Shown piece after piece: positions 32,156 through 41,219 of a stretch of DNA of 46,585 bases. Within the stretch, counting starts at the first letter, position 1. Every line of letters begins with the position of its first letter. Below the pieces are notes generated by a model, which saw nothing but the letters and a program-made list of their open reading frames with translations, was not told the origin of the DNA and searched no databases. The position numbers and the translations under genes were made by a program. This DNA comes from Nitrospirota bacterium. GTDB lineage: Bacteria; Nitrospirota; Thermodesulfovibrionia; Thermodesulfovibrionales; BMS3Bbin05. The DNA is taken from NCBI GenBank assembly GCA_020351835.1, contig CP070669.1, positions 441,824-488,408 on the forward strand, given 5' to 3'.

Positions 32156-32953
32156 TTACGCCGGCTTATCCTTTAGTAGCTGCAAAAAGCCCTGTATCGT
32201 GGTCAATTTTCTTTCGGACTGAGTGTAGAGCCTGGAAGAGAATATCGCTGTAGCCGCATGTCCCGCAAGCAGGTTGAACAGCTCAAAATCCACATTTGTG
32301 AACTTCTCTTTTTGAATGAGAAGAGAATAGATCACAATAACACCTATTACATGCTCCTTGATCTTTAACGGTATACAGACCATAGGCTTCTCAAAGTCTA
32401 TCTCGTCCGAATATGATATCTCCTCAGCGAAATAGCTGTCGCCTTCTTTGGAGACCCTGCCTATTATCCCCTGTCCAAGTGCAACAGAAGGTATTTCAGT
32501 ATCATAAATGCCCTCAGATTTCACAGATATAAGTTCGTTAGTCTTCTCATCCATTATCATTATAGAGAACTTCTCGGCGCCTATCAGGTTAATCACTATC
32601 TCAATGACTATTTTAAGCACCTCTTCGAAATCCAGAGTGGAGTGAAGCTGATAGCTGGCAACGTACAGGTTTGCGAGGTTATTGTTCTCCTCTTCCACTT
32701 CAACATACTTTGTGGCAAAGTCTTTGTTCTCAGCCTCTACTTCCTTGTATCGTTCCTTCAGAGAGGTCAGTTCATCATCCAGCAGCTTTATCCTGTCCTC
32801 ATACAACTTGACCTTTGCATCATCCGAAGTTTGCTTGAGGGTTTCCTCCGCTTCGGCAAGTCGATACCTCAGTTTCTCGTTCTCCTTGAGAAGTTCCTTT
32901 GTGAACTCCTCTCCTTTACGGAACATCTGTAAGAATTCATCATGGCTTTTCAT
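32156..32953 (-). CDS. coiled-coil GAF-domain protein
   Basis: A 265-residue protein. Residues about 5-95 form a long charged coiled coil (LLKENEKLRYRLAEAEETLK, then DELTSLKERYKEVEAENKDF). A GAF domain follows (about 100-245: ASYQLHSTLDFEEVLKIVIE, then GAEKFSIMIMDEKTNELISV, then GQGIIGRVSKEGDSYFAEEI). There is no kinase or cyclase output. It lies between cheB and cheY near the end of the operon. It may be a ligand- or phosphate-sensing adaptor for the array; the GAF ligand cannot be read from sequence. A second GAF protein opens the operon. Confidence 0.85.
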   Translation of the reverse strand: MKSHDEFLQMFRKGEEFTKELLKENEKLRYRLAEAEETLKQTSDDAKVKLYEDRIKLLDDELTSLKERYKEVEAENKDFATKYVEVEEENNNLANLYVASYQLHSTLDFEEVLKIVIEIVINLIGAEKFSIMIMDEKTNELISVKSEGIYDTEIPSVALGQGIIGRVSKEGDSYFAEEISYSDEIDFEKPMVCIPLKIKEHVIGVIVIYSLLIQKEKFTNVDFELFNLLAGHAATAIFSSRLYTQSERKLTTIQGFLQLLKDKPA

Positions 32954-32977
32954 AAGACAATTGCCCCTTATTAATGT

Positions 32978-34066
32978 CTATTTTCCCTTAAACAAACTCA
33001 CGAACTCATCCGGTATACTATGCAGCGGCCTTACCAGATCAGCGGCACCGCTGTTTATTGCCTCACGCGGCATCCCGTAGATAACCGCCGTCTCTTCCGA
33101 CTCAGCTATAGTATAACCGCCTTTCTTCTTAATTTCCAGCATCCCCTTCCTTCCATCATCTCCCATTCCGGTTAGTATAACACCAACCGCATTCTTTCCG
33201 AAACTCCCGGCCACCGACCTCATCATATGGTCGATAGAAGGCACATACTTATCTGTGCTGCGCTGCCCCTGCAGGACTGTATAATAATATCCTTTCTTCT
33301 TCTTCACTCCCATATGCAAACCTCCGGGACATATATAGGCCGTAGACGGTGAGATCAGATCGCCGTCCTTTGCCTCTTTTATCGTTATCGCCGATAACCG
33401 GTTCAGTCTTTCAGCAAGTGACTTTGTAAAGCCCTTCGGCATATGCTGACTGATAAGGATGGCAGGCTTGAACTTCGCTGGCAAGCTCGTAAGCACAAGT
33501 TGAAGCGCGGCCGGACCGCCAGTTGATGACCCTATCGCGATAACATCGGTCAGACGTTTCCCGGCAGGTGTCTCGGGCAGATCTTCTTTACGGGCTTTGG
33601 GTTCGGCTTCAACCTCGTCCATCTCGGATATACGCTCAAGGTTACCCCTTAATTTATTGAGGGACATCTTCTTAATATTAAGGACCTTTTCGAGCAGGTC
33701 GCTCTGTATGCTCCTCAGTTCCTCCGAGGCCCTGCGTGTCGGTTTTGCTATAAAGTCGACAGCACCGAGCTCGAGAGCTTTGAACACGGTCTTGGAATCC
33801 GAATATGAGCTAACCATTATCACGGGGGTCGGCTGCTCCTTCATTAGCCACCTGAGAAAAGCAAATCCGTCCATCTCTGGCATCTCAAAATCCAGCGTTA
33901 TGATATCAGGCTTGAAGCGAATGGTCTTCGCTATGGCATCATACCCGTCAATGGCGACCGCCAGGGTCTCTATATTGCTGTCGGTCTCGAGCATCTTCTT
34001 TATGGTCTGCCTGCTGAAGGCAGAATCATCCACTATCAAGACCCCTGTCTTCTTGGCGGGTGCCAT
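32978..34066 (-). CDS. cheB: CheB, protein-glutamate methylesterase
   Basis: A 362-residue adaptation enzyme. The receiver domain has phosphoacceptor D59 (ITLDFEMPEMDG), a linker of about 60 charged residues follows, then the esterase with the catalytic triad S181 (GSSTGGP), H208 (SQHMPKGF) and D304 (GMGDDG). It demethylates or deamidates receptor glutamates when phosphorylated by CheA. The start ATG lies 2 nt after the cheR stop. Confidence 0.96.
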   Translation of the reverse strand: MAPAKKTGVLIVDDSAFSRQTIKKMLETDSNIETLAVAIDGYDAIAKTIRFKPDIITLDFEMPEMDGFAFLRWLMKEQPTPVIMVSSYSDSKTVFKALELGAVDFIAKPTRRASEELRSIQSDLLEKVLNIKKMSLNKLRGNLERISEMDEVEAEPKARKEDLPETPAGKRLTDVIAIGSSTGGPAALQLVLTSLPAKFKPAILISQHMPKGFTKSLAERLNRLSAITIKEAKDGDLISPSTAYICPGGLHMGVKKKKGYYYTVLQGQRSTDKYVPSIDHMMRSVAGSFGKNAVGVILTGMGDDGRKGMLEIKKKGGYTIAESEETAVIYGMPREAINSGAADLVRPLHSIPDEFVSLFKGK

Positions 34067-34068
34067 AA

Positions 34069-34935
34069 TTAGCTACCTTTCCTTTCTCTTCCGGGCTTCT
34101 GGTAAACCATATCGTTCTTCAGGTGGTTCAATGTAAAGGCGGTCGAGATGTTTATCAGTGATTCGGCATGGCCTAACAGCAGGAACCCTCCGTCATTCAT
34201 CCGGTCATGGAACATATTAACCACTTTCTTTCTCGACTCAAGGTCAAAATATATCATAACGTTCCTGCAGAAGATCACATCAAAATGTCCCAGGAACTTG
34301 ATCTTAAACGGGTCAAGAAGGTTCATGTAACTGAAATTGACGAACGCTCTGACCTCATCTGAGATCTTATAAGTGGAATCACCACTTTTCGCAAAGTATC
34401 TCTTCTTATAGTATTCCTCAGTGGTCCTGAAGGAATTATTCCTGTAGACCCCTTCTCTTGCGACGTTAAGCACCCTCTGATTGATGTCACTCCCAACTAC
34501 CTCAACATCCCATCCCCGGAACCTTCCGCTCTCAATGAGCAGCATGGCTATAGTGTAAGGCTCCTCACCCGTTGAGCATCCAGCAGACCATACCCTGAAC
34601 TTTTTCAAGCCTTTTTTCTTTTCCTCCATCACTGCTAGTATCTCATCCGAAAATGCTGCCAGCTGGTTCTGCTCCCTGAAAAAATAGGTCTCGTTAACCG
34701 TAAGGATGTCCATTATAGCAGCCAGCTCTTCTTCTCGCCTTTTGTCGTACCTTAGAAACCTGTAGTAATCGCGGAAGTTCTCAAAGTGGTGTCCTGCAAC
34801 CCTTCTGGCAAGCCTTCTTTCAACTATATACTTGGACCCATCATCAAAGAATATTCCGCAATAGTCCCTTACAAGGTCCCTGATGAGCCTGAATTCCTGA
34901 TCCCCGAGGGGTATATTTATCTCACTTGTCAGCAT
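34069..34935 (-). CDS. cheR: CheR, chemoreceptor glutamate methyltransferase
   Basis: A 288-residue SAM-dependent methyltransferase. The N-terminal helical domain (about 1-80: LVRDYCGIFFDDGSKYIVER) precedes the catalytic fold with WSAGCSTGEEPYTIAMLL (SAM site), VVGSDINQRVLNVAREGVY and DVIFCRNVMIYF. No C-terminal TPR is attached. It overlaps the HEAT-repeat gene by 14 nt. It pairs with CheB for receptor adaptation. Confidence 0.95.
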   Translation of the reverse strand: MLTSEINIPLGDQEFRLIRDLVRDYCGIFFDDGSKYIVERRLARRVAGHHFENFRDYYRFLRYDKRREEELAAIMDILTVNETYFFREQNQLAAFSDEILAVMEEKKKGLKKFRVWSAGCSTGEEPYTIAMLLIESGRFRGWDVEVVGSDINQRVLNVAREGVYRNNSFRTTEEYYKKRYFAKSGDSTYKISDEVRAFVNFSYMNLLDPFKIKFLGHFDVIFCRNVMIYFDLESRKKVVNMFHDRMNDGGFLLLGHAESLINISTAFTLNHLKNDMVYQKPGRERKGS

Positions 34936-36904
34936 TCAGTGCTTCCTTTATAGAGTACTGGACGGTCGGGTCCTTCTCGTCCTCAAGCATCATTTCAAGT
35001 GAATCCCTTATCTCCGGTGTCATTTTCTTTCCGAGGACCTCAACTGCTATCTTTCTGGTAGCCCAATCCTCGTCCTTGAGGAAACCGATCATCCTCTCCT
35101 CCACCCCATCATAACCAGCAAGAGCGCTTATAGCCGTTCTCTTTATCTCCTCATCTTCGCTCTCTAACATGGGGAGCAGAGCTTCCCTGGCATCCTCAGA
35201 GCCTATCTTACCTATAGCTTCAATGGATGCGGCAACAACAAAACCGTTATCATCACCAAGGGACCTCATAAGCGGTTTAAGTGCCTTCTTATCGGGAACA
35301 ACACCCAGTGCCTTGGCTGCTGCTACCCTGACAGCTTCATCACTGTCCAGAAGAAGAAGTATAAGATCGTCTATTGCAACACTATCTCCTATCGCACCGA
35401 GTGCGTATGCGGCCTCTATCCTGATATCGGACCTTTCGTCGGTAAGGGCCACTTTCAGATATCTGATGTTCTCCGGGTCCCTGATCATGGATAGAGATCT
35501 GACCGCAGACCTTCTTACAGAAACATCGGCATCCTTTACCAGAAAACCTATTGATGAAAGCGCCTCAATGGCATTGATATTGCCCAGAATAAGGCAACAA
35601 TTCCTCCTGATCCTTACGTCATCGTCCGACAGCCCGCTGATAAGATCATCGGTCTTGATGCCTTCTTTTAACAACACAAGTGCATCGACCGCGGCTTCCT
35701 GTACATCCATATAACCATCCTTAAGAAGTGGCCTTATCAGAGCGGCCTTTGACGGGTCACCAAGCTTTGCCAGCCCCGTTGCTGCTGACCCTCTTACATG
35801 TCCGTCATCGTCACCCAGAAGCTCCTCGAAACGCCCTGAGAACTCGACCCTGCCGGTCTCAACTGCCACGTCAACTATGAACCTTCGCTGAAAGATATTA
35901 AGAGTATCGAACAAACCCATTATAAAATCTGGTGAGGCCCTGCCTATGAACACAAGCGCTTTCTTGATCTCATCTCTGAACTCCTCTTCAGATGTCATAT
36001 CAAGGAGGGGCTGCACGGCCTTTGGGTCTTTCATTATCCCCAGCATAAGTATTGCCGACAACCTTATGTCAGCTTTATTGCTCCAGGCAAACTTCAGAAG
36101 AACGTCGAAGGCCTCATCGCCAAGATAATTCGAAAGTTTACCGACGATGATATCCTCATCAACCCCTTTTTTATAGAATCTATTTACCGTCCTCAATACC
36201 TCCTCTTTGACGCTTCTTGATCCTGTCATCAAAAGAGGGATTATACTGTCAAGAGTATCCGGTTCGGCAAAGCATCCTAGAGCTCTAAGGGAAGGTTCCC
36301 TCAGGGTCTTGTTCTCAAGTGAGCTTATAAGGGGAGCTATCGCCTTCCTGTCACCGATCCTCCCGAGCGCGTCGGCTGCGGGATATGCGATCCACAGGTC
36401 ATCCCCTCCCAGTATCTCTATAAGGGCATCAACTACTGACGGCTCCTTTAGTTTACCCAGATGCTCAACGGCTGATGCCTTAACGTTCTCATCTTCATCC
36501 TTTAATGCGGTTAGCAAAAGCGGAAGAGCACGATCATCGGAGATCTCACCTATTACGTCTATAACGAACTTCCTTACATCATGGTTGTCCGTTTCAAAGG
36601 CCTTGAGAAGATCAGGTATAACTGTTTTCCCCAGAGAAACGAGCATGTCGATGGCGCTGTTCCTTGCCCCTGCATTATCTTCTATATAAAGCAGGGATAT
36701 AACGCCATCTATGTATTGATCGACCTCGAACTGTTGCTTCAGGATCCCGGTGGCGGTCTTCCTTACACGCCAGCTCTGATCCTTCATCGCCTCGATGAGA
36801 AATGGTATGTCGGCCTTATCGGCGCTTTCCTTTAGCGCATCTACTGCCTGCCTTTTCTCTTCGGTATTGTCACTTCCGAGTATCTTCTTCAGGTCCTTTT
36901 TCAA
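34922..36904 (-). CDS. HEAT-repeat protein of the chemosensory operon
   Basis: A protein of about 660 residues built almost wholly of HEAT/PBS-lyase-type repeats of roughly 30 residues. Examples: WRVRKTATGILKQQF, VDALIEILGGDDLWIAYPAA with DALGRIGDRKAI, and YALGAIGDSVAIDDLILLLL with SDEAVRVAAAKALGVV. About twenty repeats are visible and there is no other domain. The start is uncertain: TTG 36904 has GGAG 7 nt upstream, while TTG 36943 has AGGAGA at 4 nt; both lie inside the 3' end of cheW. HEAT proteins are scaffolds; position between cheW and cheR suggests a role in the array or in coupling it to an effector. HEAT-like proteins are also known in some Myxococcus chemosensory clusters. Confidence 0.88.
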   Translation of the reverse strand: MKKDLKKILGSDNTEEKRQAVDALKESADKADIPFLIEAMKDQSWRVRKTATGILKQQFEVDQYIDGVISLLYIEDNAGARNSAIDMLVSLGKTVIPDLLKAFETDNHDVRKFVIDVIGEISDDRALPLLLTALKDEDENVKASAVEHLGKLKEPSVVDALIEILGGDDLWIAYPAADALGRIGDRKAIAPLISSLENKTLREPSLRALGCFAEPDTLDSIIPLLMTGSRSVKEEVLRTVNRFYKKGVDEDIIVGKLSNYLGDEAFDVLLKFAWSNKADIRLSAILMLGIMKDPKAVQPLLDMTSEEEFRDEIKKALVFIGRASPDFIMGLFDTLNIFQRRFIVDVAVETGRVEFSGRFEELLGDDDGHVRGSAATGLAKLGDPSKAALIRPLLKDGYMDVQEAAVDALVLLKEGIKTDDLISGLSDDDVRIRRNCCLILGNINAIEALSSIGFLVKDADVSVRRSAVRSLSMIRDPENIRYLKVALTDERSDIRIEAAYALGAIGDSVAIDDLILLLLDSDEAVRVAAAKALGVVPDKKALKPLMRSLGDDNGFVVAASIEAIGKIGSEDAREALLPMLESEDEEIKRTAISALAGYDGVEERMIGFLKDEDWATRKIAVEVLGKKMTPEIRDSLEMMLEDEKDPTVQYSIKEALNADK

Positions 36905-37361
36905 GTACCGGCTCCATCCTTTCCTTTGATTCCTTAAGAGCAAGTTTCTCCTGCGCAGTTAGAATAGTGTCAGTATTGAGAAGCACTATTACTCTCTCAC
37001 CTCTTCTTCCCAGCCCTACGAGATATTCAGGCTTAAATCCCTTGAAGATACCCGGCGGAGCGCCGATCTCATCCGGCTCAAAGTCCAGTATCTCCCTCAC
37101 GGCATCTATATACAGGCCTACTCTTTGACCGCCTACCCAGACTATCATTATCCTTTCTCTGTCCGGTTTGCTCTCTATCTGGAAGCGCTTTCTCAGGTCC
37201 AGCACGGGTATGACCGCACCCCTGAGATTTATCACCCCCGCAAGGAACTCGGGCAGGTCAGGGATAGTAAAGATCTTGATAGGATTCAGTATCTCTACCA
37301 CACGGAAGATATCCACTCCAAACTCTTCCTCTCCTACACTGAATACAGCATATTGAGCCAT
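36870..37361 (-). CDS. cheW: CheW coupling protein (first of two)
   Basis: A 163-residue CheW. The paired beta-barrel pattern is clear: AVFSVGEEEFGVDIFRVVEI, then DLPEFLAGVINLRGAVIPVL, then GLYIDAVREILDFEPDEIG. The C-terminal 25 residues are highly charged. It links CheA to receptors. Its 3' end overlaps the start of the HEAT gene, which is read in another frame. Confidence 0.93.
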   Translation of the reverse strand: MAQYAVFSVGEEEFGVDIFRVVEILNPIKIFTIPDLPEFLAGVINLRGAVIPVLDLRKRFQIESKPDRERIMIVWVGGQRVGLYIDAVREILDFEPDEIGAPPGIFKGFKPEYLVGLGRRGERVIVLLNTDTILTAQEKLALKESKERMEPVLEKGPEEDTRK

Positions 37362-37388
37362 CAGGCCTCTCCTTTATCAGGGAACCTT

Positions 37389-40238
37389 TCAAAGCTCATC
37401 GAGCTTTGACATCTTATCCCTTATGCTCATATAATCGACATCATCAGCAAGCGTGAAACCGGTATAGTTCCTGTCTATTGCTCTTAAAATGACGCTATTC
37501 TCCGCGTCCGAATCATCAAGTGCGAGGACAGCGTCCTGTACTTCCGTGGCATCATCATCGGAGACCGCCCGCCCGGCGCAGATATTGAACTCCGGGATCT
37601 CTTCAGAGAACTTAACAATCTTCAGACCTTCCTCCTTGAACTTCAAAGCCGTAGACTCCATAACACCGCCGGCGTCGAACTCGCCATTAAGCACAGCCTT
37701 TGCGACAGCATCCTGTCTATTTAAGAAATTATAGTGAGTCAGGTCATTAAGGCCGATGCCTGCTTCATTTAGCATTGACCTGGGAACTATATAACTTGAC
37801 GTTGAGTTTTTGTCACCGAAAGCAAAGGACCTTCCCTTTATATCCTTTATCTCTTTGATACCCTTGTCCGGATTCGCGATTATGGCCGAATGATGAAATG
37901 GCTTACCGTCTCTAAGGGCCTTTACAAGTACGCGCACACCACCTTCCTTATTGGCCCTTATGTACGTCGAGGGGGTCATGTAACACATCTGGGTAACTCC
38001 CTCAATAATGTCCGAGACAGCCTCATTAAGGTCCATAGCCACTTTCAATTCGAACTTCTTCCCCGTTCTCTTTGAAAGATAGGTCATCAGCGGGCTGAAC
38101 CTGTTGAACATCTCTGCAGGCGAGGCTAAAGGTACCACGCCGAACTTGATAACATCTTCCATCCGGACATCTACGAGATTAAACTTGCGCATCTCTGTCA
38201 TCATGAGTTCAGCATCTTCCTTCAGGTCACGCAGTGATCTGTTCAGCACAAATGCCCTTTCCCGGTTCTCTTCCGGAAGTTGCAATATGTTATTAATGGC
38301 CTTCTTGATATGTACTGCACCCTCTCTTTGCTCACGGAGAGCGACAGATATCTGGTGGGTATTGTCCGATACGGTATCCATCGCCTTTGCCATCTGAATG
38401 CTGCTAGAGGACTGCTCTTCAGAGGCGTTCTTGACCTGGGCCGTGATATCCCTGACCTTTTCCGTTGCCTCCATTATCAACGATGCACCTTTGGCCTGCT
38501 CCGAAGTTGACCGTGCTATCGATGAGATCATAGCTCTTACCCTGTCCATCGATTCGCTGACAAGCGCCACCGCCTTAGCCTGCTGTTCGGTTGCCTTTTC
38601 GATGGCCGCTGACATTTCGGACGACCTTTCGGCGCTCGCGACGATCTTACTTAGAGCATCAGAGGATTTCTCTGCTATTTTAAATCCCTCCTGCACTGAG
38701 GCCACACCATCCTCCATGGCTTTTACTGCATCTCCAACCTCTGTCTGTACTGATCCAATGAGGGCAGATATCTCCTGGGTCGAAAATGAGGTTCTCTCTG
38801 CAAGGTCCTTGATCTCATCGGCAACCACCGAGAACCCCTTACCATGTTCACCGGCCTGTGAGGCCAGGATGGCCGCGTTAAGTGCAAGAAGGGTCGTCTG
38901 TTCCGTTATCTCGTCTATCACGTTCAATATCTTTCCCACCTCTTCAGACCTGTCGCCAAGCCTTCTTACTATACCCGCAGTTCTTTCAACAGTCTTCCTG
39001 ATCAGTTCCATTCCGTCAATGGTCTTCTTCACCGAACTCAATCCAACGTTCGTGGCATCGTCAAGTACCTTGCTGGAAAGGGCCGACGACTCCTTTGCGT
39101 TCCTTTCAACTTCCTTTATGGAACTGTCAAGCTCTGACATGGCGGTGTTGGTGTCATCAGATGAAAGAGCAAGTTTATCCGCTCCAGCCGAGACCTCCTT
39201 GATAGTTATGGACATTTCCTCGATCGAGGCAGACGTGTCCTCCATCGCAGAGAAAAGGCTTAATGTGTTCTTACCTATCTGAGTAATGCTCGCGCTCATC
39301 TGCTCCATCGAGGCTGCGATCTCCTCTACTGTCGCGGCAAGGCTGTCAGAGCCCTCCGATATCTCAGAAATTGCTACGTTAAGTTCGTCGACCGACGATG
39401 ATATATTATCAATGGCCTCCCCCTCTACCTGCGTCCCTTCAAGCACCTTTCCGGACTCATTCTCAACCGTCGAAGCCACTCTCGATATCCTTGCAGAAAC
39501 ATCACTCACCCTCCCGAGGATTCCTGATATCGAACGCAGTGATTCTTTCATCGCGTCACTGAGCCTTTTTATCTCATCGTTGGACTCGATGTCCACAGGG
39601 AACGACAGATCACCATCCGCCAGCATCATTGCTGCATTTTCAATGCTGCCTATCGGCCTTATGACAACCTTTCTCAACGCGAATATCATGATCAGTGATA
39701 ACGCAAGGATCGCAAAGAACGATGCTATGATGCTAGTTATAAGCATCTTGTTCAACTGCTTTTTCTCAAAATCCTTGGGAACGGATATCTTGATCGCTCC
39801 GAGCATCGGTTTGTCAGCACCATGGCATGTCTGACACTCTGGTCTGTTTATCAGAGGCTTGTAAATTATGTGGGCATCATCCGTATCGTCGAGTATAACG
39901 TCTTTCTTTTTCATGAGCTGCGCCATGGCCTCGGCCTCTATAGTAATACCCATATTCGTGAATGCCTCGCGACCCGCACTGTTGAAGACGCCTATGTCCT
40001 CTACGCCTTTTGATGTCAACAGGTCATGAACCAATGCCCTGGTAACTTCGGGATCACCATTGAGCATCGTCCTCTCTATGCTCTTTGAGATCACTATCGC
40101 CGTTTCTTCGGCTCTTACATCAGTAACCGCATGCAATGAGTTCCTTTCCATCTTTATCACAACCGTGATAGCAAAGACACATCCAGCCAGCAGGATCACC
40201 AGTATTACCGCGAGCACCTTGTTCTCAAGCCTCTCCAT
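37389..40238 (-). CDS. methyl-accepting chemotaxis protein with c-heme sensor and C-terminal PhnD-like domain
   Basis: A 949-residue chemoreceptor. Order: TM1 (about 8-29), a periplasmic sensor (30-164) containing the c-heme motif C135-Q-T-C138-H139, TM2 (165-187), HAMP (about 188-245), then the long cytoplasmic signalling coiled coil with its conserved tip around residues 440-490 ([20 protein letters not shown]). After the signalling domain, from about residue 695 to the end, is a PhnD/phosphate-phosphonate-binding-like domain ([20 protein letters not shown], then [20 protein letters not shown]). No further membrane helix separates it, so it should be cytoplasmic. The heme site suggests redox or small-gas sensing. 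The fusion adds a second ligand input directly at the array. Confidence 0.92.
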   Translation of the reverse strand: MERLENKVLAVILVILLAGCVFAITVVIKMERNSLHAVTDVRAEETAIVISKSIERTMLNGDPEVTRALVHDLLTSKGVEDIGVFNSAGREAFTNMGITIEAEAMAQLMKKKDVILDDTDDAHIIYKPLINRPECQTCHGADKPMLGAIKISVPKDFEKKQLNKMLITSIIASFFAILALSLIMIFALRKVVIRPIGSIENAAMMLADGDLSFPVDIESNDEIKRLSDAMKESLRSISGILGRVSDVSARISRVASTVENESGKVLEGTQVEGEAIDNISSSVDELNVAISEISEGSDSLAATVEEIAASMEQMSASITQIGKNTLSLFSAMEDTSASIEEMSITIKEVSAGADKLALSSDDTNTAMSELDSSIKEVERNAKESSALSSKVLDDATNVGLSSVKKTIDGMELIRKTVERTAGIVRRLGDRSEEVGKILNVIDEITEQTTLLALNAAILASQAGEHGKGFSVVADEIKDLAERTSFSTQEISALIGSVQTEVGDAVKAMEDGVASVQEGFKIAEKSSDALSKIVASAERSSEMSAAIEKATEQQAKAVALVSESMDRVRAMISSIARSTSEQAKGASLIMEATEKVRDITAQVKNASEEQSSSSIQMAKAMDTVSDNTHQISVALREQREGAVHIKKAINNILQLPEENRERAFVLNRSLRDLKEDAELMMTEMRKFNLVDVRMEDVIKFGVVPLASPAEMFNRFSPLMTYLSKRTGKKFELKVAMDLNEAVSDIIEGVTQMCYMTPSTYIRANKEGGVRVLVKALRDGKPFHHSAIIANPDKGIKEIKDIKGRSFAFGDKNSTSSYIVPRSMLNEAGIGLNDLTHYNFLNRQDAVAKAVLNGEFDAGGVMESTALKFKEEGLKIVKFSEEIPEFNICAGRAVSDDDATEVQDAVLALDDSDAENSVILRAIDRNYTGFTLADDVDYMSIRDKMSKLDEL

Positions 40239-40249
40239 CTATGCCTCCT

Positions 40250-41155
40250 TCATAACGGCAAAGGTTCAAAATCCAGAACCTCACTTATTTTTATGATAGA
40301 TATGAACCTGTTCCCTACATTCACAACGGAGTCAATGAATCTTATCTGGTCATCATCGAGGTGAGACGGAGGCTCCATAATATCATCCTCCTCGACCCTT
40401 TTTACTCCCACGACCTTGTCTATGACCATTCCTATGGGCCCTCTGGTCCCCTTAATGATAGCAATCTGCTTTTTCCCGGTCTCTCTTTCGCCCTTTATCT
40501 CCAGCCTTCCATTGAGGTCCATCACCGGAATTATCTTTCCTCTAAGCGAGGTAAGCCCGATTATGAAAGAGGGCATCTTAGGAACACGTGTAAGTATCTG
40601 GTCCTTAAGAACCTCCTGAAGGTCAGACAATCTGAAAGCATAGAACTCATTCACAAGGTTAAATACCAGTAGCTCCACGAGAGGCCTGAACTTTACTACC
40701 TCTACTTCTTCCCTTGTCTCGGGCAGTCCTTCTTCTGAAGGCTGGACCTCATTGCCGGTATCATCAAAAGGAGCCGAGACATCGCCCTCATTAACCGGTT
40801 CTGTTTCCTCATCGACATAAGGTTCTTCTGTGTCAATAATTCCCTTTTCCCTCTCAGCTTCTTCCAGAGCAAGCGCTACCGCTTCTTCTTCCGCTCTGGC
40901 GGCCTCTTCCAGTGCAAGTTCCTCAGCTTCCAATGCCTTTATTTCTGCTTGCACCTCCATCTCTTCCTCAATTCTCGCATTATTTTCTTTAGCCTTCAGG
41001 GACGGTCCCTTCTTCTCCTTACCGGCCGGTCTTGTCTTTGCCCCGGTCCTCTTCGCCTTTTTTGCCTTTACCTTAGGCCTGGCCTTAGGGGTCTTCTTCG
41101 CTTTGGGCTTAGCCGTCGCGGTCTTTTTCTTTGTTTTTTTCTTCTTGGTTCCCAC
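40250..41155 (-). CDS. CheW-domain protein with a long Lys/Ala-rich and acidic N-terminal extension
   Basis: A 301-residue protein. Residues 1-55 are extremely basic (KKKK, TKKKTATAKPKAKKTPKARP), much like histone H1 tails. Residues about 57-150 are acidic and Glu/Ala-rich (EIKALEAEELALEEAARAEE), probably helical. A normal CheW domain follows (about 158-298: LVFNLVNEFYAFRLSDLQEV, then IIGLTSLRGKIIPVMDLNGR, then GMVIDKVVGVKRVEEDDIME). The start is GTG with AGGA at 8 nt. The basic part could bind nucleic acid, membrane or the acidic part of a neighbouring molecule. It lies between cheA and the receptor gene. Confidence 0.9.
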   Translation of the reverse strand: MGTKKKKTKKKTATAKPKAKKTPKARPKVKAKKAKRTGAKTRPAGKEKKGPSLKAKENNARIEEEMEVQAEIKALEAEELALEEAARAEEEAVALALEEAEREKGIIDTEEPYVDEETEPVNEGDVSAPFDDTGNEVQPSEEGLPETREEVEVVKFRPLVELLVFNLVNEFYAFRLSDLQEVLKDQILTRVPKMPSFIIGLTSLRGKIIPVMDLNGRLEIKGERETGKKQIAIIKGTRGPIGMVIDKVVGVKRVEEDDIMEPPSHLDDDQIRFIDSVVNVGNRFISIIKISEVLDFEPLPL

Positions 41156-41219
41156 TTATCTTATCCTGCATACCTTCCAGCTGCTTTATGCTTATTTATG
41201 CATACAATGGAATCACCGC

